Of a stretch of DNA of 31,694 nucleotides, positions 28,824-31,694 are shown one piece after another. The translations under genes were made by a program, and so were the position numbers. This stretch comes from a virus. Position 1 is the first letter of the stretch. Each line of letters starts with the position of its first letter. Under the pieces are notes generated by a model. It did no database searches. It was not told the origin of the DNA and was given only the letters and a program-made list of their open reading frames with translations. The DNA lies in the IMG/VR virus record IMGVR_UViG_3300009320_000080, positions 1-31,694 of that record; one strand, 5' to 3'.

Positions 28824-31069
28824 GGGTTGACTCCTGCCTGCTTGAACAATTCCAACTCTGCGGTTTCGGCCTGTTTCAGGTTCGTCTGCGCGACTTTCCA
28901 ATATGTTTCTTTGAGTTCAATGCCGATGAACTGCCGTCCGAACCTGACAGCTTGATATCCTTCCGACCCAATGCCTGCGAACGGTGAAAAGACCACGTCG
29001 CCCGGGCCGCTCCATAGTTTGACGCACCGTTCGATAACGCCCAATTGCAGCGGACAGAGGTGTTTCTCGTCGTCTGCGTCCTTGCTACTCCTGACCGACA
29101 GCACGTCACTTTCCCTGATACCGCCTTTCCCAATTCGATGGTGGCCATACCAAACCGCCGATGCCCACTGTATCCATTCCTCACGGGTTATCCATCCATC
29201 CGGATTGCGTTTTCGCGGGTCTTGATGGTCGATCAGAGCTCGTATCGGTTTCGGATTGTCGCCCTTCTTTCGGAATTGCAGCAGATAATCCGGCATGGTC
29301 CCTGTCAGGATCGAGCTATCTTTCGCGGCCGTCTTCATAGCTAGCCCGTGGTCCTTGGTGCGTGCAGCTTTCAGTTGCGGGTCTTTGTCTATGGTCCTCT
29401 CACTGACATATGCCCATCCGCAATTTTCCATCATTATAATGACGTGGCCGCGGAAGTCCCGAAGACCAGAATATCCGGCTTGGTATTTGAAGATCGGCTC
29501 TTGGGTCAGGTGGATGCAGCAGGACCGTCCCGGCATCGTGATTCGGAGTATCTCAGGGGCCAGGTATCTGAAATGCTCTATCAGCGTTGCCGTATCCTTG
29601 CAGTTGCCGATATCTCGTTCACTGTTCGTATATGCGTACATCCCAGGGAAGGGTGGACTAAACACAGACAGCCCGATGGACTCATCGTCTATTTCCTTGA
29701 TGCGTTCGACTGCATCCCCGAGCATGAGTGTCCAGCCGTTACCGGTCGCGTCGTTCGTCTTGTACTTCATTCTATTCCTCCCCTGTTTATCGAGTTGTAG
29801 CCCTTGCATGTGTCCGACGATATTGGCCATCATTGCGGCCGCCTGTTTTTCCTTGCGTGCGATATTGGCGCGGACGTTGCCCTCGGTACTGGCAGTGACT
29901 ATGTGGGCCGTGACCGGCTTGGTCTGACCAAATCTCCAGCAACGTCGGACGGCTTGATAGAACTGTTCATAACTATCAGATAGCCCGAGAAACACCACGT
30001 CCGAACAGCGTTGGAAGTTCATCCCATGACCAGCAATCGTCGGCTTCGTCACCAGACACCGAACGTCACCGTTTGCGAAATCGAGCAAGGTCTTTTCCTT
30101 GTGGTCAACTGCGTCACTGCCCTTGACTTCGACTGCGCCGTCGATGGCTTTCGTGGCCATCTCCGATTCTCTGTTCAGGTTGCACCATACGATCCACGGA
30201 CCCGGGTTGCCGTTGATGATATCCGCTGCCCGTTGCACCCGTTTCTCTATCGATTCGCGCCGTGCTTGCCGTCGTTCGTCCATCGTGATTGCGTCCATCG
30301 CAAATAACATCCCCTCAGTCGGCGTGGTTACGTGGATAGTCTCATCTTGCAAGGTCAGGGGTGGCAATTTGAATCCGTTATCGTCGTATCCTAGATCGGA
30401 TGGTGCACGCATCGCAACCGACCACGTAGCCATCCACCGCCAGAACGCCTCCCGAGCATGCCCCTTCAGCCTCCACTTGTGCGTTGTATTGCCGTCCTGG
30501 ATAAAAAACAGCGCGATGATCTGCTTGCCCGTCATGATATCAAGGAATTCCGCATGGTTCGTGAGTTCTGCAAGGTCATTCGGGGCAGGGGTCGCGGTAC
30601 ATGCGAGCCGATACGGTATCCGCTTGCCGAACGCGGTTATTTCCTTGCGGTAGACTCCACCAAAGGACTTGAGTATCGATGATTCGTCGAGCACGATCCC
30701 GGCGTAGTCGTCGGCGTCGAAGTGATTCAGCATCTCATAGTTCGTGATCGTGATCTTGCCCTTCGGTTTGCCGTCACGCGAATACTCGACCGGGATACCG
30801 AATTTCATACCCTCTCGGATGGTCTGTTGCGCGACTGCGAGCGGCGCTAGTATCAGAACATTGCCTGGCACGTGCGTCGCCCATTCCAGCTGCATCGGGG
30901 TTTTTCCAAGCCCGCAGTCCGCGAATATCGCAGCACGCCCACGCTTCAACGCCCATTCGACGATGTCATGCTGGAATTCAAACAACATTGGATTCATGGC
31001 TGGAATGATGTCAAGGCCGGTTGGAATGTCGTCATAGTCTTTCGTTGTCAGGTATTCAGTATATTCCAT
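28820..31069 (-). CDS. SNF2-type helicase fused to beta-class DNA methyltransferase
   Basis: A 749-residue two-part protein. GGAGGAGG precedes ATG 31069. Residues 28-415 are a superfamily 2 ATPase: ADCGLGKT (50-57, Walker A), LDESS (128-131 as motif II, S where many have A/H), TATPAP (158-163) and QAVRRCWRFGQTKPV (372-386, the SNF2-like motif VI). Residues 435-735 are a DNA methyltransferase with motif order IV then I: SPPF (471-474), a target-recognition part of about 200 residues, EKHLCPLQL, and FSPFAGIGSEG (694-704, SAM binding) with GRQFIGIEL. That order is the beta class, so N4-cytosine or N6-adenine methylation is expected. A matching restriction nuclease is not visible. It may protect phage DNA against restriction or mark DNA for packaging. 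Confidence 0.88.
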   Translation of the reverse strand: MEYTEYLTTKDYDDIPTGLDIIPAMNPMLFEFQHDIVEWALKRGRAAIFADCGLGKTPMQLEWATHVPGNVLILAPLAVAQQTIREGMKFGIPVEYSRDGKPKGKITITNYEMLNHFDADDYAGIVLDESSILKSFGGVYRKEITAFGKRIPYRLACTATPAPNDLAELTNHAEFLDIMTGKQIIALFFIQDGNTTHKWRLKGHAREAFWRWMATWSVAMRAPSDLGYDDNGFKLPPLTLQDETIHVTTPTEGMLFAMDAITMDERRQARRESIEKRVQRAADIINGNPGPWIVWCNLNRESEMATKAIDGAVEVKGSDAVDHKEKTLLDFANGDVRCLVTKPTIAGHGMNFQRCSDVVFLGLSDSYEQFYQAVRRCWRFGQTKPVTAHIVTASTEGNVRANIARKEKQAAAMMANIVGHMQGLQLDKQGRNRMKYKTNDATGNGWTLMLGDAVERIKEIDDESIGLSVFSPPFPGMYAYTNSERDIGNCKDTATLIEHFRYLAPEILRITMPGRSCCIHLTQEPIFKYQAGYSGLRDFRGHVIIMMENCGWAYVSERTIDKDPQLKAARTKDHGLAMKTAAKDSSILTGTMPDYLLQFRKKGDNPKPIRALIDHQDPRKRNPDGWITREEWIQWASAVWYGHHRIGKGGIRESDVLSVRSSKDADDEKHLCPLQLGVIERCVKLWSGPGDVVFSPFAGIGSEGYQAVRFGRQFIGIELKETYWKVAQTNLKQAETAELELFKQAGVNP

Positions 31070-31072
31070 CGT

Positions 31073-31402
31073 TCAATCCTCCTCCACATCCACATACGAA
31101 ACCGGCAGTCCGAGGCTGGACGCGATCTCGATCTCGCCTGCCACACCCGTACTTTCATGCCACCCGTCCAGTTTCAGGACCACGACGCGCGAGCAGCATC
31201 CCATCATTTCCTCATCCACGCGCCGCCAATAGTCCCAGTCCGTGGGCAGGCCGTACAACGCGATGCCGTGCGAGTGCGCGATCGGGGAATAGACCACGAG
31301 CCCGGTTCGCATCATGGACGCAGCGTGTTTGCACACGGCCTCGTAACGGTCACGGCGCACGGACGCTCTCGGGTCCGAATACGGGGATGCGAGGTAGATC
31401 AT
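31073..31402 (-). CDS. DUF1937 family protein
   Basis: A 109-residue protein; ATG 31402 has GGAGG upstream and overlaps the small terminase stop (ATGA). The family pattern is complete: MIYLASPYSDP at the start, GLVVYSPIAHSHGIALYGLPTDWDYW in the middle, and VVVLKLDGWHESTGVAGEIEIA, LGLPVSYVD at the end. The fold is like nucleoside 2-deoxyribosyltransferases, which act on nucleosides, and the ASPYSDP and GVAGE motifs correspond to ligand-binding loops there. The biochemical role in phages is not known; nucleotide modification is a plausible idea given the neighbouring methyltransferase. The longer open frame upstream overlaps terS and is not used. Confidence 0.8.
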   Translation of the reverse strand: MIYLASPYSDPRASVRRDRYEAVCKHAASMMRTGLVVYSPIAHSHGIALYGLPTDWDYWRRVDEEMMGCCSRVVVLKLDGWHESTGVAGEIEIASSLGLPVSYVDVEED

Positions 31403-31694
31403 GAGTTGCCTCCAAATGTTTCTTCGTGGTCGCCTTCCGTCTGCATCCCGCCCGGCGGCGTATCCGCGATCGCGGTCAACGCCCGGTGTACCTCTTTCTC
31501 GATGCGGACGCGGACCTCGGCCGGGTTTGTCAGCGCAGCCAGCGGTGCGGCCAGTCGTGCGGGCAGTTCGTTGATGTTGGATATGACCGCGTGCCGGATG
31601 TTGGCCCACGAGCGTTTCATGTCCGTGACCAGGACCACTTCACCTTCACGTAGGTCGTTTTCAATTTTCAACTTGCGGTACTGTTCGATCTTGA
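31399..31694 (-). CDS. terS: Terminase small subunit, Nu1-like (3' part)
   Basis: The gene is cut by the right edge of the window; the frame is open from the last bases, and the TTG at 31671 is only an internal codon. The visible part reads KIEQYRKLKIENDLREGEVVL, then a helix-rich C-terminus: WANIRHAVISNINELPARLAAPLAAL and VRIEKEVHRALTAI. This is the typical dimerisation or linker helix and C-terminal part of Nu1-type small terminases (..GELV..W......R..LLxLPxRLAPxLA..). The N-terminal DNA-binding winged helix lies outside the window. Recognition of the packaging site by this subunit is family knowledge. Confidence 0.72.
   Translation of the reverse strand, partial: KIEQYRKLKIENDLREGEVVLVTDMKRSWANIRHAVISNINELPARLAAPLAALTNPAEVRVRIEKEVHRALTAIADTPPGGMQTEGDHEETFGGNS

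Noticed and set aside
28824-28901. Longer start for the large terminase
   Set aside because: It would overlap the methyltransferase by over 80 bases. TTG 28823 has AGGAG at good spacing and a TTGA overlap.
31403-31609. N-terminal extension of the DUF1937 protein
   Set aside because: It is arginine- and glycine-rich, overlaps terS in another frame and lacks a ribosome binding site; ATG 31402 has one and starts the known domain.
1-31694. tRNA, rRNA, integrase, attachment site
   Set aside because: I looked for these by eye and saw no convincing signal. Without a search tool a short attachment site could be missed.

Overview
The window is part of a tailed-phage or prophage genome (Caudoviricetes, myovirus morphology) from a GC-rich, probably Gram-negative host. 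Every gene I can support lies on the minus strand, so the genes read from high to low coordinates. They are packed tightly: many pairs share ATGA start/stop overlaps, and most starts have a GGAGG-type ribosome binding site. I see no rRNA, tRNA, CRISPR array, insertion sequence, integrase or transposase.

Layout in reading order. (1) 31694-26865, packaging: the 3' part of a Nu1-like small terminase, a DUF1937 protein, a large SNF2-type helicase fused to a beta-class DNA methyltransferase, then a lambda gpA-type large terminase. (2) 26780-21549, head: gpW-like joiner, lambda gpB-type portal, a fusion of HK97-type prohead protease with a Mu gpT-like major capsid protein, a DUF2190 decoration protein with repeats, and a gpFII-like joiner. 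(3) 21552-9868, a contractile tail and baseplate in almost the order of phage Mu: terminator, two DUF2635 proteins, sheath (L), tube (M), chaperone (gp41) with a predicted -1 frameshift product, tape measure, N, P, gp45, an extra beta-helix protein, gp46, gp47, gp48. (4) 9858-7141: a tail fibre with YadA-like repeats, a gpZ-like protein and a virion structural protein. (5) 7144-5664, lysis cassette: M15 peptidase endolysin, two small membrane proteins, a lipoprotein and a 59-residue protein. (6) 5663-5354, a non-coding AT-rich control region with three 45-bp direct repeats, a good leftward promoter and an overlapping palindrome. (7) 5353-1, early genes: small unknown proteins, a Cro-like XRE regulator, a RecE-like nuclease whose D-x-K motif has a glycine in place of the aspartate, a possible ssDNA-binding partner, a replication initiator, a possible helicase loader, and very small zinc-finger or membrane proteins.

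The phage is a mosaic: lambda-like packaging and portal proteins, a Mu-like contractile tail, and an initiator-based replication module instead of Mu transposition. The observations most worth following are the GGGGGGT slippery site with its 43-codon -1 frame extension, the 45-bp repeat array, the helicase-methyltransferase gene sitting between terS and terL, and a roughly 75-residue domain that occurs twice in the gp47-like protein and once in the gp48-like protein. Family assignments come from reading motifs and gene order; no database search was run.
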